Assembly (NCBI RefSeq): GCF_000315915.1
Contig: NC_020192.1
Location: 558,001 to 622,000, forward strand
Reading direction: 5' to 3'
Origin: Henningerozyma blattae CBS 6284
Lineage: Eukaryota > Ascomycota > Saccharomycetes > Saccharomycetales > Saccharomycetaceae
Length of the DNA stretch: 64,000 bases
Below the pieces are notes generated by a model. It worked only from the letters and a program-made list of their open reading frames with translations, searched no databases and was not told where the DNA came from. Shown one piece after another: positions 8,143-19,104 of this stretch. Each line of letters opens with the position of its first letter. Position 1 is the first letter of the stretch. The translations under genes and the position numbers were made by a program.

Positions 8143-9894
8143 ATGTTACGCAATCATAGAGCTTTCTCTACCGCAGCCCGTTTAGCCAAAGATGCTAAGG
8201 CTCTTAACCAATTTTCAAAAGTAGTCACTCAGGGGAAAGATCAAGCCGCTTCTCAAGCTATGTTATATGCCACTGGGTTTAAATCAAATGATATGAATAA
8301 ACCACAAGTCGGTGTTGGTTCCTGTTGGTGGTCTGGTAATCCTTGCAATATGCATTTATTGGATTTAAATAATAGATGTGCAGAATCAGTTAATAAAGCC
8401 GATTTAAAGGCAATGCAATTCAATTCGATTGGTGTTTCTGATGGTATTTCCATGGGTACCAAAGGTATGAGATACTCCTTACAATCTCGTGAAATCATTG
8501 CCGATTCCTTTGAAACTATCATGATGGCTCAACATTATGATGCAAACATTTCTATTCCAGCTTGTGATAAGAACATGCCCGGTGTCATGATGGCAATGGC
8601 CCGTCATAATAGACCTTCCATTGTTATTTATGGTGGTTCAATCTTACCAGGTCATCCAACTTGTGGTTCAAATAATATTCCAAAAGATATTGATATTGTA
8701 TCAGCCTTCCAATCTTACGGTCAATATATTTCAAAACAATTAAATGAAACTGAAAGACAGGATGTGGTAGAACACGCTTGCCCTGGCCCAGGTGCATGTG
8801 GTGGTATGTATACTGCTAACACAATGGGTTCAGCTGCTGAAGTCTTGGGTCTAACTTTGCCAAACTCTTCATCATCACCAGCTGTTTCACAAGCTAAGAT
8901 GGATGAATGTGATAACATTGGTCAGGCTATTAAGAAAACATTGGAATTAAATCTCTTACCTCGTGATATCTTAACTAAACAAGCTTTTGAAAACGCAATT
9001 ACTTATGCCATTGCTACTGGTGGGTCCACTAATAGTGTTTTACATTTAATTGCTATTGCCCATTCTGCCGGTATTAAAATCACACCAGATGATTTCCAAA
9101 GAATCAGTGATAAGACTCCATTATTAGGTGATTTCAAACCATCTGGAAAATATGTAATGGCTGATTTAGTTAATGTTGGTGGTACTCAAGCAGTTATTAA
9201 ATTCTTATATGAGAATGGATTCCTATATGGTGATGCTTTAACTGTTACCGGTGAAACATTAGCAGAAAGAGCAAAAAAGGCTAAGGGTTTACCAGAAGGT
9301 CAAGATATCATTAGATCAATTGATAACCCAATCAAATCGAATGGTCATTTACAAATTTTATATGGTTCTTTAGCACCAGGTGGTTCAGTTGGTAAAATTA
9401 CTGGTAAGGAAGGTACTATCTTCAAAGGTCGTGCAAGAGTTTTTGAAGATGAAGAATCATTTATTCATGCAATCGAAAGAGGTGAAATCAAAAAAGGTGA
9501 AAAGACAGCAGTTATTATTAGATACGAAGGTCCAAAGGGTGGCCCTGGTATGCCTGAAATGTTAAAGCCTTCATCTACTTTAATGGGCTATGGTTTAGGT
9601 AAAGATTGTGCCTTATTAACTGATGGTAGATTCTCTGGCGGTTCTCATGGTTTCTTAATCGGTCATATTGTACCAGAAGCTGCTGAAGGTGGCCCAATCG
9701 GTTTGGTTAAGGATGGTGATGAAATCATTATTGATTCAGAAAACAATAAGATCGATTTGTTAGTTTCCGAAGATGAAATGGCTCTACGTAAATCTGAATG
9801 GACTCCTCCTCCACCACGTTATACTAGAGGTACCTTATCTAAGTACTCTAAATTAGTTTCCGATGCCTCCCATGGTTGTGTCACTGACAATTAA
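8143..9894 (+). CDS. ILV3: Dihydroxyacid dehydratase (Ilv3)
   Basis: A 583-residue IlvD/Edd-family enzyme that dehydrates 2,3-dihydroxy-isovalerate and -3-methylvalerate to the 2-keto acids in valine, leucine and isoleucine synthesis. Iron-sulfur and active-site motifs are plain: GNPCN (C68), [10 protein letters not shown] (C141) and [18 protein letters not shown] (C219). [13 protein letters not shown] and [17 protein letters not shown] near the C-terminus are also family hallmarks. The first 20 or so residues ([16 protein letters not shown]) are basic and free of acidic residues until later, fitting a mitochondrial presequence. Length and position match S. cerevisiae YJR016C. A Gcn4 site lies upstream. 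Confidence 0.98.
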   Translation: MLRNHRAFSTAARLAKDAKALNQFSKVVTQGKDQAASQAMLYATGFKSNDMNKPQVGVGSCWWSGNPCNMHLLDLNNRCAESVNKADLKAMQFNSIGVSDGISMGTKGMRYSLQSREIIADSFETIMMAQHYDANISIPACDKNMPGVMMAMARHNRPSIVIYGGSILPGHPTCGSNNIPKDIDIVSAFQSYGQYISKQLNETERQDVVEHACPGPGACGGMYTANTMGSAAEVLGLTLPNSSSSPAVSQAKMDECDNIGQAIKKTLELNLLPRDILTKQAFENAITYAIATGGSTNSVLHLIAIAHSAGIKITPDDFQRISDKTPLLGDFKPSGKYVMADLVNVGGTQAVIKFLYENGFLYGDALTVTGETLAERAKKAKGLPEGQDIIRSIDNPIKSNGHLQILYGSLAPGGSVGKITGKEGTIFKGRARVFEDEESFIHAIERGEIKKGEKTAVIIRYEGPKGGPGMPEMLKPSSTLMGYGLGKDCALLTDGRFSGGSHGFLIGHIVPEAAEGGPIGLVKDGDEIIIDSENNKIDLLVSEDEMALRKSEWTPPPPRYTRGTLSKYSKLVSDASHGCVTDN

Positions 9895-10333
9895 TTGATG
9901 AATTATCCGTAATGAACTATTTTTCATGAGCTTATCCATGTGTCCTCATTCTTATTTATTTATTCCTTGTTGGTCTCTCATTTAAGCTAAAGATCATTAT
10001 GAACTCAACTCTTCATATATATATTTATATATTCTATTTATTTGTCCATCTGAATGGATCAGGCATTGATTTTAGGAACAGTCATGCTCGTATATATTCA
10101 ATTTTATAAATTCTAACGTCATATTTATTATATTTTTTGTTTAAAATTTACAACTCTTAAAACTTGGATACGTATAGAATTCTTCATAGCTCATCGATTT
10201 TACCGAATTTTGAAAAGTGAAATTTTAGTAAAAAAAAATATTTAGTTTAAATGAAAAAAAAAATAATATCATCAGAATATATTGATAAATAATACATAAC
10301 AATCCATATATCAACCTCAATTTTTAGGTAATA
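9895..10333. other. Intergenic, ILV3 to ELP2
   Basis: AT-rich spacer between two plus-strand genes, with poly-A tracts near 10230-10265 just before ELP2. No gene or distinct motif is seen. Confidence 0.5.
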
Positions 10334-12721
10334 ATGCCAAAATTAACTCCAGTAGCCACATTTATTGGGGCTAACAAACAAACTCAAGTGAGTGATTTTT
10401 GCTCATCTCAAAACCTAGTAGCATTTGGTGCTTCAAACACAATAGCTTTATGGAATCCCTTAGATCCATCATATAAAGGTGTTTACGCCACTCTTAAGGG
10501 CCATCAAGCTGATGTAACATGTGTTAGATTGATTCCAGATTCTAACTTCATGGTATCTACTTCGGAAGATCATCATGTCAAACTCTGGAAGTTTAGTCAA
10601 AATGACAAAACTTGGGATTGTGTTCAAAGCTTGACAAAATATACCTCTACAATAGTTAGTTTGGCTGTGTTGAAAAATTTAATAGTCATTGGTTGCGCTG
10701 ATGGTAATGTATCCATTTGGGTATTAAATGAAGATAATGAGGAAGAATATTTAAAATTAGGTAACGAATTTATTGTTCAAAAAGGATTTTTCCCTCTTTC
10801 GATGACTTTATCAAATATTATCGATGATAAATATCTCTTGGCTATTGGTGGTTCAAGTATTAATATATTTGTTTATTCTTTTATTCTACCTAAAGATTTG
10901 TCAACCGTGCAGGAGTGTATTAAGGTTGCTACATTGGAAGGGCATGAAGATTGGGTCAAAGCACTATCCTTCCGTTATCAAGAAACACCAGGTGATTATT
11001 TATTAGCTTCTGGTTCTCAAGATAGATATATCAGACTATGGAGAATTCGTATTAATGATTTAATTGATAATTCAGACGAAGATGAAACAAAATTAAATCT
11101 ATTAAACAATAAACAATATAAATTCCAAATTGGTACAGATTTGAAAGTTGCTATTAATTTTGAAGCTTTGATTATGGGCCATGATGATTGGATTTCTTCA
11201 TTACAATGGCACTCTAAAAAATTACAATTATTAGCATCGACTGCCGACACTGCAGTTATGGTCTGGGAACCTGATGAAGTATCTGGTATTTGGGTTTGTG
11301 GGTTGAGACTAGGTGAAATGTCATCAAAAGGTGCATCTACAGCTACTGGTTCCTCAGGTGGATTTTGGACTTGTTTATGGTTCGAGTGTGATGGTAAAGA
11401 ATATATTCTAACAAATGGTAAAACTGGTTCATGGAGAATTTGGTCTTCCACCGATAATTTAACATGGGAACCAGAAATTGCTATTAGTGGTGCAACGAAG
11501 GAAGTTACAGATGTAGCATGGTCACCAAATGGTGGGTATTTACTATCTACTTCATTAGATCAAACTACAAGACTATTTGCGCCATGGACAAATTCGGATA
11601 AAAAATCAAATTCAGTATCATGGCATGAAATGTCTAGACCACAGATCCATGGGTATGATATGATATGTGTTGAACCAGTTAATGATTCTAGGTTTGTAAG
11701 TGGTGGTGATGAAAAAATTTTGAGATCATTTGATATGCCTAAAGGTGTATCTGAATTATTAAATAAATTTTCTAACATCCAATTTAATGATTCCAAAGAA
11801 ATGCCTATGTCAGCAGCATTACCAGCATTAGGATTATCAAATAAAGCTAATATGGAGGATAATCTTGTTAATGATGCTGAAGATGAAGACAATGATGAGC
11901 GTGAAAATGATCAAACTCATAACATTTCATATGATCTTGTAAGTTCCTTGAACTCTCCGCCATTTGAAGACCAACTTCAAAGACATTTGTTATGGCCAGA
12001 AATTGAAAAATTGTATGGTCATGGTTATGAAATTGTATGTGTTGATGTTTCACCTGATAAAAAATTAATTGCATCAGCATGTCGTTCAAACACTCAACAA
12101 CATGCGGTGATTAGAATATTTAATATAGATACATGGTTGGAAATAAAGCCACCTTTATCATTTCATACTTTGACTATTACCAAATTAAGATTTTCGAAGG
12201 ATTCTAAATATTTGTTGAGTGTATGTAGAGATAGACAATGGGCTATTTGGGAAAGGAAGTTTGAAGATAATTCATTTACATTAAAATATTCTCATTCGAA
12301 ACCTCATACAAGAATCATTTGGGATTGTGATTGGGCACCATTAGAATTTGATAAATTATTTATTACTGCTTCGAGAGATAAAACTATTAAATCTTGGAAA
12401 TTTATGGAAGACAAAGATGAACAAAATTATAAACTATTGCATAGTATCAAGCATACTCAACCTGTTACTGCCGTTTCGATTTATAATAAGGTTGTTGCAT
12501 CTGGAGGAATTATTGTAGCAATTGGGTTAGAAGATGGTAATATTATTATCTATGATTATGATAATGAAAATGGGTTTAAACTACTGGAGAATGTTGAGTC
12601 ACGTATTACACCTGGTGGTAAGATTACTCGTTTAAGATGGTCAAGCAAGGAACTGGATAATAAATTATATCTCGGTGTTTCAAGTAGTGATACATCCACT
12701 CGTATCTACGAGTTTTTTTAA
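10334..12721 (+). CDS. ELP2: Elongator complex WD40 subunit Elp2
   Basis: A 795-residue protein made of two WD40 propellers. Repeat signatures recur throughout: LKGHQADVTCVRLIPDSNFMVSTSEDHHVKLWKF near 55-90, ASGSQDRYIRLWRI near 225-240, STSLDQTTRLFAPW near 400-415 and TASRDKTIKSWKF near 675-690. Elp2 is the scaffold of the Elp123 subcomplex of Elongator, which adds the 5-carboxymethyl group to wobble uridines of tRNAs. The 788-aa S. cerevisiae protein (YGR200C) matches in length. An acidic insertion (about residues 515-535) separates the propellers. MSS1 in this window modifies the equivalent wobble position in mitochondrial tRNAs. Confidence 0.96.
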   Translation: MPKLTPVATFIGANKQTQVSDFCSSQNLVAFGASNTIALWNPLDPSYKGVYATLKGHQADVTCVRLIPDSNFMVSTSEDHHVKLWKFSQNDKTWDCVQSLTKYTSTIVSLAVLKNLIVIGCADGNVSIWVLNEDNEEEYLKLGNEFIVQKGFFPLSMTLSNIIDDKYLLAIGGSSINIFVYSFILPKDLSTVQECIKVATLEGHEDWVKALSFRYQETPGDYLLASGSQDRYIRLWRIRINDLIDNSDEDETKLNLLNNKQYKFQIGTDLKVAINFEALIMGHDDWISSLQWHSKKLQLLASTADTAVMVWEPDEVSGIWVCGLRLGEMSSKGASTATGSSGGFWTCLWFECDGKEYILTNGKTGSWRIWSSTDNLTWEPEIAISGATKEVTDVAWSPNGGYLLSTSLDQTTRLFAPWTNSDKKSNSVSWHEMSRPQIHGYDMICVEPVNDSRFVSGGDEKILRSFDMPKGVSELLNKFSNIQFNDSKEMPMSAALPALGLSNKANMEDNLVNDAEDEDNDERENDQTHNISYDLVSSLNSPPFEDQLQRHLLWPEIEKLYGHGYEIVCVDVSPDKKLIASACRSNTQQHAVIRIFNIDTWLEIKPPLSFHTLTITKLRFSKDSKYLLSVCRDRQWAIWERKFEDNSFTLKYSHSKPHTRIIWDCDWAPLEFDKLFITASRDKTIKSWKFMEDKDEQNYKLLHSIKHTQPVTAVSIYNKVVASGGIIVAIGLEDGNIIIYDYDNENGFKLLENVESRITPGGKITRLRWSSKELDNKLYLGVSSSDTSTRIYEFF

Positions 12722-12795
12722 TATAAAAAAAAGTCTATATATATATGTATTTATATATTTAACTATATGCATTAATTTTTTTTTCTTTAGTATAT

Positions 12796-15294
12796 TTAAA
12801 AATCACAATATTTAAAATCACGTATTGGTTCTGATTCTTTGAATTTTATACAATTCAATAACGAATCTTTGAAACGATAGTCTTGATATTTCTCATAAAT
12901 CTTGGAAATATACCACCATATTTCTGGTGAATAATAAGCTTCTTGAGAATTTTTTATTGCGTATTCTAATAAGAACTTCACACGTGCAATGAAGGCACTT
13001 TTATCCTTTTCATCTGAGAAAATATTTCTATTTTTCAACTTATTTGGTTTTTCTGTTTTAGATGATAAATTAAAATAATTATTTTGTAGTTGGTATTGAA
13101 TTTGATCGTTATCTTCATCATTTGGTAAAATAATTTCTGATAAGCCAATAATTGCATCTATATTAAGATTATCATAATATAAGATATCTTCAAAGGCATT
13201 TATTGCCTTTTTCCATTGAGAAGTTGAGATTGTCTTTGTATTATCATCTAATATTAAATAATATGAATTTGTTAAATCAATATTCAAATTTTTAAAACTT
13301 GATTTAACTTTTTCTGCTTCAGCTATTGAATCATTAATATTTTTAATAATGGACTTGTTATCAGTATCTTTTGAATTGATATTTCTCATGTACATATTTG
13401 CTGCAAAGACCCAAATATATTGAGTTAAGAATTCGATGGATTGAGAATGAGCTTTACCCAAATTATAATTTGATTTCGATTTTGATTTGGGGAATACCAC
13501 AGAAAACAATTCGAATAATTCAGTTAACATTTCTAAAGAATCTGATAAACCGAATAAATCTTCAATTAACAGGATTTGAGTTAATTTCAATTGAATCAAT
13601 TGCCATCTATCAGTAATTTTGAAAACTGAAGTTTTTTCAATCAAAAACATATTTGTCATTGTTTCTATAACAGATGAAATGATCTTTAAAGAAACGTTTA
13701 AATCTTCATTAACAGAAGATTCTAAAAGAGCTAATAAATGCCAACCTTTGAAAAAATTTGGATTTTTCAATAAAATATTTTTTTTCAAAAATGATATTGA
13801 CTTAGTTATATTTCTTTGTTTTGCCAATGTTAAACAATAATCGAATTGAATATCTTGTAAAGGCTTTTGTATTATTGTTGTTGATTGAGTTGAATTGAAA
13901 AGAGCCATGGAATTACAAAGATATGAATTTAAATTATTTTGTAATAAAGAATCCAAATCATTAGAATTCAATTTGAATAAGATCATCCACGAATCAATTA
14001 AGATCGATTTAATATGATTAGGAATGGAGGATAATTTAAATGAATTAGATAACCAATTTTCATTTAAATCTTTATCAGTTTCTAAATTTGTAATTAATTT
14101 CAAATTATTAATCTTATAGAAATGAGATAATAATTTCAATAATGATGCAGAAGTTTCCTTTAAATCTAATGCTTGATTATTGGAGAAATTTTTGGAATTG
14201 ATTGGGATTTTATTATTAAAGTTCGAATCTTTGGAAATTGCGAATTGTAATATAAATGTTACTGATTGTATGATTGAGATTATATCCGAATAAATTTCTC
14301 CATTCAATTCATAATTTTTAATATTCAATCTTTTAAAATTATTATAATTGGCCAATGATTCTGTAAATGAAGCATCTTTATTATCATCATAATTTAATTT
14401 TGCGAAAAATATCATCCCAGTCTTGGCAATTAATAAACTTTGGAAGGTCTTTGTCATGGATTCAATAATGAATTTCTTCCAATGAGAAAACTCGAAAGTG
14501 TTATATTTAATGAAATAATGGGATAAGAAAATATGGAATTGTTGTAAATGTTTATTATTTGTATCATTTGCCTTGGGAAATTTAGAATTTGAAATGATTG
14601 TGTTTGATATTTCTATATAATAAGAATCGTTTGCGTGTCTCTTGGGTTCCAATTGTAATGCTATAAAGCAAAGCAAGGGAGAAGAATGATATTTCTTATC
14701 GATGACTGCAACTAAATTTTTCCAATTATGTAAATTGGAAGGTAATTTTTTTTTCAGAATCAAATTTAAATAGTGGAAAGTTAACCCATTGGATTGTAAA
14801 GGTATTTCATTATTAAGAATGGTGAATATTTGGTTGAGTATGGGATCATGAGAGGATTGATAGTACAAGTTTTGTAAGTTTAAGAATTGAGTAAATTCTT
14901 TAAAGAATTTCGTAGAGTGTTTAATTTGAATATCAAAAGATTGTTGTAGAATAGGTTTAATATTTGATGAAGAATCATTATGGAAGGATAGTATTGCCTT
15001 TAGGTTAAATAATAATTTTTGAATCAATAAATGTAACGCATCGGATTTATTATTCGATTTCCCCAGCGCAGTCACCACATCTTGATATAACACTTTGCCT
15101 ATTGTAGAATTGGTGTCTGGCGAGTCATTCGAAGAATTGTTTAATGAAGACTTATTAGAATCAAACAAATGATAATTAACTCTGAAATTTAAACTCAATG
15201 CCTCATCTAGAAGTTTGGAACCAGAATCGAATATTCCTGAACCCAATAGGGAAGAAGATAGAGCCAAGGGAATGGTTTCATTGATAGTAGGCAT
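12796..15294 (-). CDS. YPP1: Ypp1, TPR adaptor for the PI4-kinase Stt4
   Basis: An 832-residue helical-repeat protein matching S. cerevisiae Ypp1 (YGR198W, 817 aa) along its length. It starts MPTINETIPLALSSSLLGSG, contains KNPNFFKGWHLLALLES and VFAANMYMRN, and ends in a tail (NCIKFKESEPIRDFKYCDF) very like the S. cerevisiae end. Ypp1 and Efr3 anchor the phosphatidylinositol 4-kinase Stt4 at plasma-membrane patches. An in-frame ATG exists 26 codons upstream (15372), but its extra residues are hydrophobic and unlike the family. The start at 15294 aligns with the family N-terminus and is preferred. Confidence 0.93.
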   Translation of the reverse strand: MPTINETIPLALSSSLLGSGIFDSGSKLLDEALSLNFRVNYHLFDSNKSSLNNSSNDSPDTNSTIGKVLYQDVVTALGKSNNKSDALHLLIQKLLFNLKAILSFHNDSSSNIKPILQQSFDIQIKHSTKFFKEFTQFLNLQNLYYQSSHDPILNQIFTILNNEIPLQSNGLTFHYLNLILKKKLPSNLHNWKNLVAVIDKKYHSSPLLCFIALQLEPKRHANDSYYIEISNTIISNSKFPKANDTNNKHLQQFHIFLSHYFIKYNTFEFSHWKKFIIESMTKTFQSLLIAKTGMIFFAKLNYDDNKDASFTESLANYNNFKRLNIKNYELNGEIYSDIISIIQSVTFILQFAISKDSNFNNKIPINSKNFSNNQALDLKETSASLLKLLSHFYKINNLKLITNLETDKDLNENWLSNSFKLSSIPNHIKSILIDSWMILFKLNSNDLDSLLQNNLNSYLCNSMALFNSTQSTTIIQKPLQDIQFDYCLTLAKQRNITKSISFLKKNILLKNPNFFKGWHLLALLESSVNEDLNVSLKIISSVIETMTNMFLIEKTSVFKITDRWQLIQLKLTQILLIEDLFGLSDSLEMLTELFELFSVVFPKSKSKSNYNLGKAHSQSIEFLTQYIWVFAANMYMRNINSKDTDNKSIIKNINDSIAEAEKVKSSFKNLNIDLTNSYYLILDDNTKTISTSQWKKAINAFEDILYYDNLNIDAIIGLSEIILPNDEDNDQIQYQLQNNYFNLSSKTEKPNKLKNRNIFSDEKDKSAFIARVKFLLEYAIKNSQEAYYSPEIWWYISKIYEKYQDYRFKDSLLNCIKFKESEPIRDFKYCDF

Positions 15295-15518
15295 GACAAT
15301 GGGTATATATTCGATGTGGGTGCATCTAAATTTCAAAAAAAACAACAAAAAAATACGTATAAAGATATACATATATATTTATTAAACTCCTATGAAAATC
15401 ATGAAAATCCTTTTAACCAAAATAAATATATTAAATTAAACTAAATTAATGTTTATTATTATTATTATTATTATTGCTTACGTTAACTAGCCCATTGAAA
15501 TTTTCAGATAAAACCCGA

Positions 15519-15544
15519 GGTCACGTGACCCAAATATATATTTG
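15519..15544. repeat. Two adjoining perfect palindromes (CACGTG-centred and AT-centred)
   Basis: GGTCACGTGACC is a 12-bp perfect palindrome at 15519-15530 and contains the Cbf1/E-box core CACGTG. It overlaps by two bases the 16-bp perfect palindrome CCAAATATATATTTGG at 15529-15544. They lie about 225 bp upstream of the YPP1 start. The first is a likely Cbf1-type site; the second is unexplained. Confidence 0.6.
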
Positions 15545-15900
15545 GTCGATAAATCCCGAGCACCCTTTTGATTTTTCTTTTGATTATTTTTTTCTTTTTC
15601 CATTTTTCCGAGAACATATCCTGGTAGAGAAACAATTTCAAGTATATCCGGATACGGAAATTACCCATTTATAAGAAACCAGGCCCATCTAAATTAAACT
15701 ATAAAGCTTACCAAAAAGGGCCCATACTTCCGCGACAATTCTGGTATAAGAAAGTAATGTCCATAGATCGACATCGAATGAGCCGATGAATGGTCTAAAC
15801 ACCGAGATACAAGCTGATCTGACTATAGATCGAGCACGTGAGCACTTTAATTCTTTACTATATTATACTGTACTATATAGAACTAATCCTTATACATTCA

Positions 15901-15924
15901 TATATATATATATATATATATATA
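15901..15924. repeat. (TA)12 microsatellite
   Basis: Twelve uninterrupted TA units, 34 bases before the single ambiguous base of the window. This suggests a stretch that was hard to sequence. Confidence 0.95.
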
Positions 15925-15957
15925 CATACAATAAACGTACCTGTAATCCACTAAAAT

Positions 15958-15958
15958 N
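15958..15958. other. Ambiguous base (N)
   Basis: The only N in the window, a sign of draft-level sequence quality at the edge of the GC-rich island. Confidence 0.99.
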
Positions 15959-16020
15959 TAAAGTATATTGCCCATCACGTGCAGCCGTATGGAGTCCATT
16001 TTGGGCCAGCTGAACACATG

Positions 16021-16260
16021 ATTATGACGTTGCAGGTCAGCCGGAATCGGCAGAATGTTTCGGCGCTTTCGGCTTATTTGAGCTCAGCCGTGCCCTACGG
16101 GGCAGTGTTGACCGTTTCGGGGTACTTATCAGCCGAAAATGGGACTCTGGAACACCCCTTGGCAGGGGTGTTCTGCGCGTTTTCTCTGCCCCTGTATTCG
16201 CAGCGTGCTTTCTGTGCAAATGTTCTCTGCGTGCTTTCTCTGCCCCTGCCAGTTCGGTAT
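16021..16260. other. GC-rich island upstream of SNG1
   Basis: By hand count 132 of these 240 bases are G or C (55%), far above the surrounding AT-rich spacer. It is rich in CGG/CCG trinucleotides (repeated AGCCG and CGGC) and in GGGG/CCCC runs, and contains two imperfect copies of TTTCTCTGCCCCTG (about 16180-16193 and 16225-16238). It also holds a 9-bp hairpin (16150-16173). A TATA-like TATTTATC and a yeast-5'UTR-like segment follow at 16258-16330. It looks more like a dense promoter than a gene. Whether it serves SNG1 or is a relic of another gene's promoter is open. Confidence 0.5.
16150..16173. repeat. Perfect 9-bp hairpin in the GC-rich island
   Basis: GAACACCCC (16150-16158) and GGGGTGTTC (16165-16173) are exact reverse complements with a six-base loop (TTGGCA). 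Confidence 0.85.
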
Positions 16261-16838
16261 TTATCTCATCTTCAGGGCCTTTTTCTTAAGATTACTAAGC
16301 ATACAATTAGTTCAATAATAATAGGAAGCAAATGTAAATTGGGAACTAAGGTTCCTGTAAGGATTATTTAAACCTTTTTTATTTCTTTTACTTTTGTGAA
16401 AATGTATATTAACAACGGTATGGTATGGTTACGACTATCTTATCAAATACCAATAAGCAAATTAAATACAGCCGAGATGTTTGTAGAATTACCATAATGG
16501 TTTCATACTGACATATATGGTTACTCCTTTTTTAATCTGTTGTTTACAGCATGGTTATTCGATGTTTACCCGTTTGTATCTAGTGCCACTGCATGTAGTG
16601 TTTATTAATTTCTTTCCACTTGTTTATTTTTATTGAAAAAAAAGAAAAATAAAAAAAGACATGTATATATCGTTTCTAACCTTTCATATTCGTATCTGAA
16701 CCCTATATATATAAGTATGTGTATATATGTACGTGCGTGCAGGCGTGTGCTAGTGGCAGTTAAAAGTACGATTGATCAATATCATCATATCATTTATTTA
16801 TACCCTGTTTACAAACAAGTAATCACAACTATTCAAGA

Positions 16839-18757
16839 ATGGCTAATGATGATACACATCAGGTTGATACAGGCATCGAATCCACTTCACACCAGCTGTC
16901 AAGAGTCTCATCTTCCGGTCAAAATAGTCATGTTTTGAACGATAATGATTCTCAATTATCTTTCAGAGGTGTCTCCACATCACGTACAATCTCTCCAGAA
17001 CCATATTCTCCTCAAGATCCTCCTTTGAGAGAAGCCACCGATAAAGAGGAAGAGGATTCAGAAGAAGCTGAATCCCCTCGTTTGATGTCACAGATGTTAT
17101 CTTCTAGTCATAACTCGGCACAGCTTGAGAGGAAGTTTTCTTCAGACTCTGATGAAAGTAATCTCTCGGGTGCCACCCCATTAAGTTTACCTTCCGACAC
17201 AAATCGTATCAAGACCAGACCCATGACATTAAACGGAATGTCACCGGCGACAAGAGGTGCCACTACTTTACAAGAATTGGAAACAATCATCGATATCCCC
17301 TCGGTAACCTCTACGTTACCAGATATCCCTCCTCCTCCGGTCAGGTATTCGAACTTGTTTTGTAGAGAATTAAGACCTTATTGGTGGAAAGTGACCAAGA
17401 ATTTCCTTTTCACCAACATTTTAATCGGTTGTTTTTGTATTTCCATGTTGTCCATCTTTTGGGGGGCTAATTATAGAAGATCCTATTATACCTTTAAAAT
17501 TAATATTCTGTGTGTCATTCAGGATGAATCTATTTTAACAGAACAACTCCCCACTTTAATCCATCATTCATCCAATTGTAGATGGCACATTTATAACACT
17601 ACCGCTTTTATAGAAAAATTCCATTTAAAACATGATGAAAAAATAGATAAAAGAGTTTGGGATTTAGTTCATGGTGAAAAATATTGGATGTCATTAAATA
17701 TAAAAGAAGGTGTCACTGATGCCCTATATCAATCTTTGACAAACCCATTTGCCCCACCTTTCAATTCTACCCATTTTTTTGAAGTTATGTATGAATCAAG
17801 TAGAGATCCTACGAATTTGAAAGCTTCTGTCTTACCCAAGATGCAATACGTGGTGGGGATTTATCAACAATATTATACTTCTCAAATCTTACCGGAATTC
17901 ATCAGAAATATTACAAGAACCACAGGTCAAACTGTTTTTGATCCAAGGAAAATGGCAGGTGCAGGGAATATTAATTTCGAATATCGAGATAATAGACCTT
18001 TTACAGATTATGTATTATTAGGTCCTTTGCAAGTCGGTTTGATTTATGGTCTATTATTAACTGCATTCCAATATTCCTTGTATGCAAGTATGCATGATAA
18101 GATGATTAAAATTTTATCATTGAAGGCAATGGTTTTTTATAGATTGATCATCTCTTGGGGTACAATCTTTCTTCTGGCATTGTTCTTCACCTTAGTTTCC
18201 ATTATTTTCCAAGTCAATTTCCAATTAGCATTTGGTAATGGTGGTGTTGTCATTTATTGGATGTCCACATATATGGTCATGTTAGCATTAGGTGGTGCTA
18301 ATGAAAATGTGATGGCTTTAATTTTTGCTTATTGTCCTCAATATTTAATGGTTTGGTTAATGACTTGGATTATTATTAATATTTCACCTTCATTTTATCC
18401 ACAAGTCCTAGACAACAGATTTTATCGTTATGGTTATGCAATGCCCATCCATAACGCCTTAGATCTTTCAAAAGTCATTTTCTCAAATTTAGCAAGACAT
18501 AAGATGGGTAGAAATTACAGTATCTTATTCTGTTGGATTGCATTAAACACCTTTTGTTTACCGCTTGTTCTATGGATCTTGTATAGAAAAATGATAAGCA
18601 TGTTGCTAAAGTGAAGGAGACTTTACAAAACTTAGATGATGAAAGACTAAACTATGAAACTACAAATGATGAAGATACAATTCCACCGGTTTCCCAAGTA
18701 TCCCATACTTCAGAAGAACAAAATATTCATCATGAATCAAGCTACGAAAGCGTATAA
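16839..18757 (+). CDS. SNG1: Sng1-family membrane protein, apparent frameshift near the C-terminus
   Basis: A multi-pass membrane protein of the Sng1 (DUF3533) family; S. cerevisiae SNG1 (YGR197C) confers nitrosoguanidine resistance and affects plasma-membrane lipid asymmetry. The first 180 residues are Ser/Pro-rich and cytosolic. One membrane span follows at about 183-205, then a large loop, then about five C-terminal spans. The frame opened at 16839 stops at 18614, right after LYRKMISMLLK. Shifting the frame at the A5 run 18587-18591 gives 55 further sense codons to a stop at 18755-18757 (KHVAKVKETLQ... then a Ser/Glu-rich end ESSYESV). One missing A would join them. A sequencing error is likely, but a real late truncation is possible. 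Confidence 0.85.
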
Positions 18758-19104
18758 CCCCCAATTTTCAATATTTTTTTTTTTTTTTTACATAGTACAA
18801 TTTCTATTCTGTGTTCTTTTCTTTACAAAGTACAATTTCCATTCTGTGGCCCTCCTAATAAATACATTCCTCATTTTGTTACCCTTTTAATAATCTTCCT
18901 CCTTCTAAATACCTTTTTTTATTTATTCGTTATTGTATTTCTTTTTTCTTTATCCACATATCACACTCTCACATCTATGAATGGACAATATATTATTGCA
19001 CGTAAACATTCATAAATATCTATCTACATATATATATACATACATATTTATATATCATGTAACATATCTGCATTAAATTACAATTTATTTCCTTTTAAAA
19101 AAGC
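18758..19104. other. Intergenic, convergent SNG1 and TMA22 3' ends
   Basis: T-rich and TA-rich sequence (poly-T at about 18775-18790) between convergent genes. It should contain both 3' ends. No gene is seen. Confidence 0.6.

Larger units (their letters stand above)
15295..16838. other. Long divergent intergenic region, YPP1 to SNG1
   Basis: A 1.5-kb region between the divergent YPP1 and SNG1 genes. It contains a (TTA)n-type tract near 15455-15475, two adjoining palindromes (15519-15544), a (TA)12 run, one ambiguous base and a GC-rich island (about 15960-16290). After the island the sequence returns to AT-rich, with a poly-A tract at 16635-16660 and 5'-UTR-like sequence before SNG1. No convincing gene is seen. 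Confidence 0.6.

Noticed and set aside
15295..15372. N-terminal extension of YPP1 from an upstream in-frame ATG.
   Set aside because: The extra 26 residues are hydrophobic and unlike the soluble family start MP...IP, which begins at 15294.
15520..15615. Possible point centromere: GTCACGTG (CDEI-like) followed about 80 bp later by TTTTTCCGAGAA (CDEIII-like).
   Set aside because: The intervening 68 bp is not AT-rich enough for CDEII, the left half of CDEIII does not match, and the core reads CCGAG rather than CCGAA. The CACGTG is better explained as a Cbf1-type promoter site.
15979..16371. 130-codon plus-strand frame through the GC-rich island.
   Set aside because: Composition follows the local GC bias, both strands are open here, and the residues show no domain or coding pattern.
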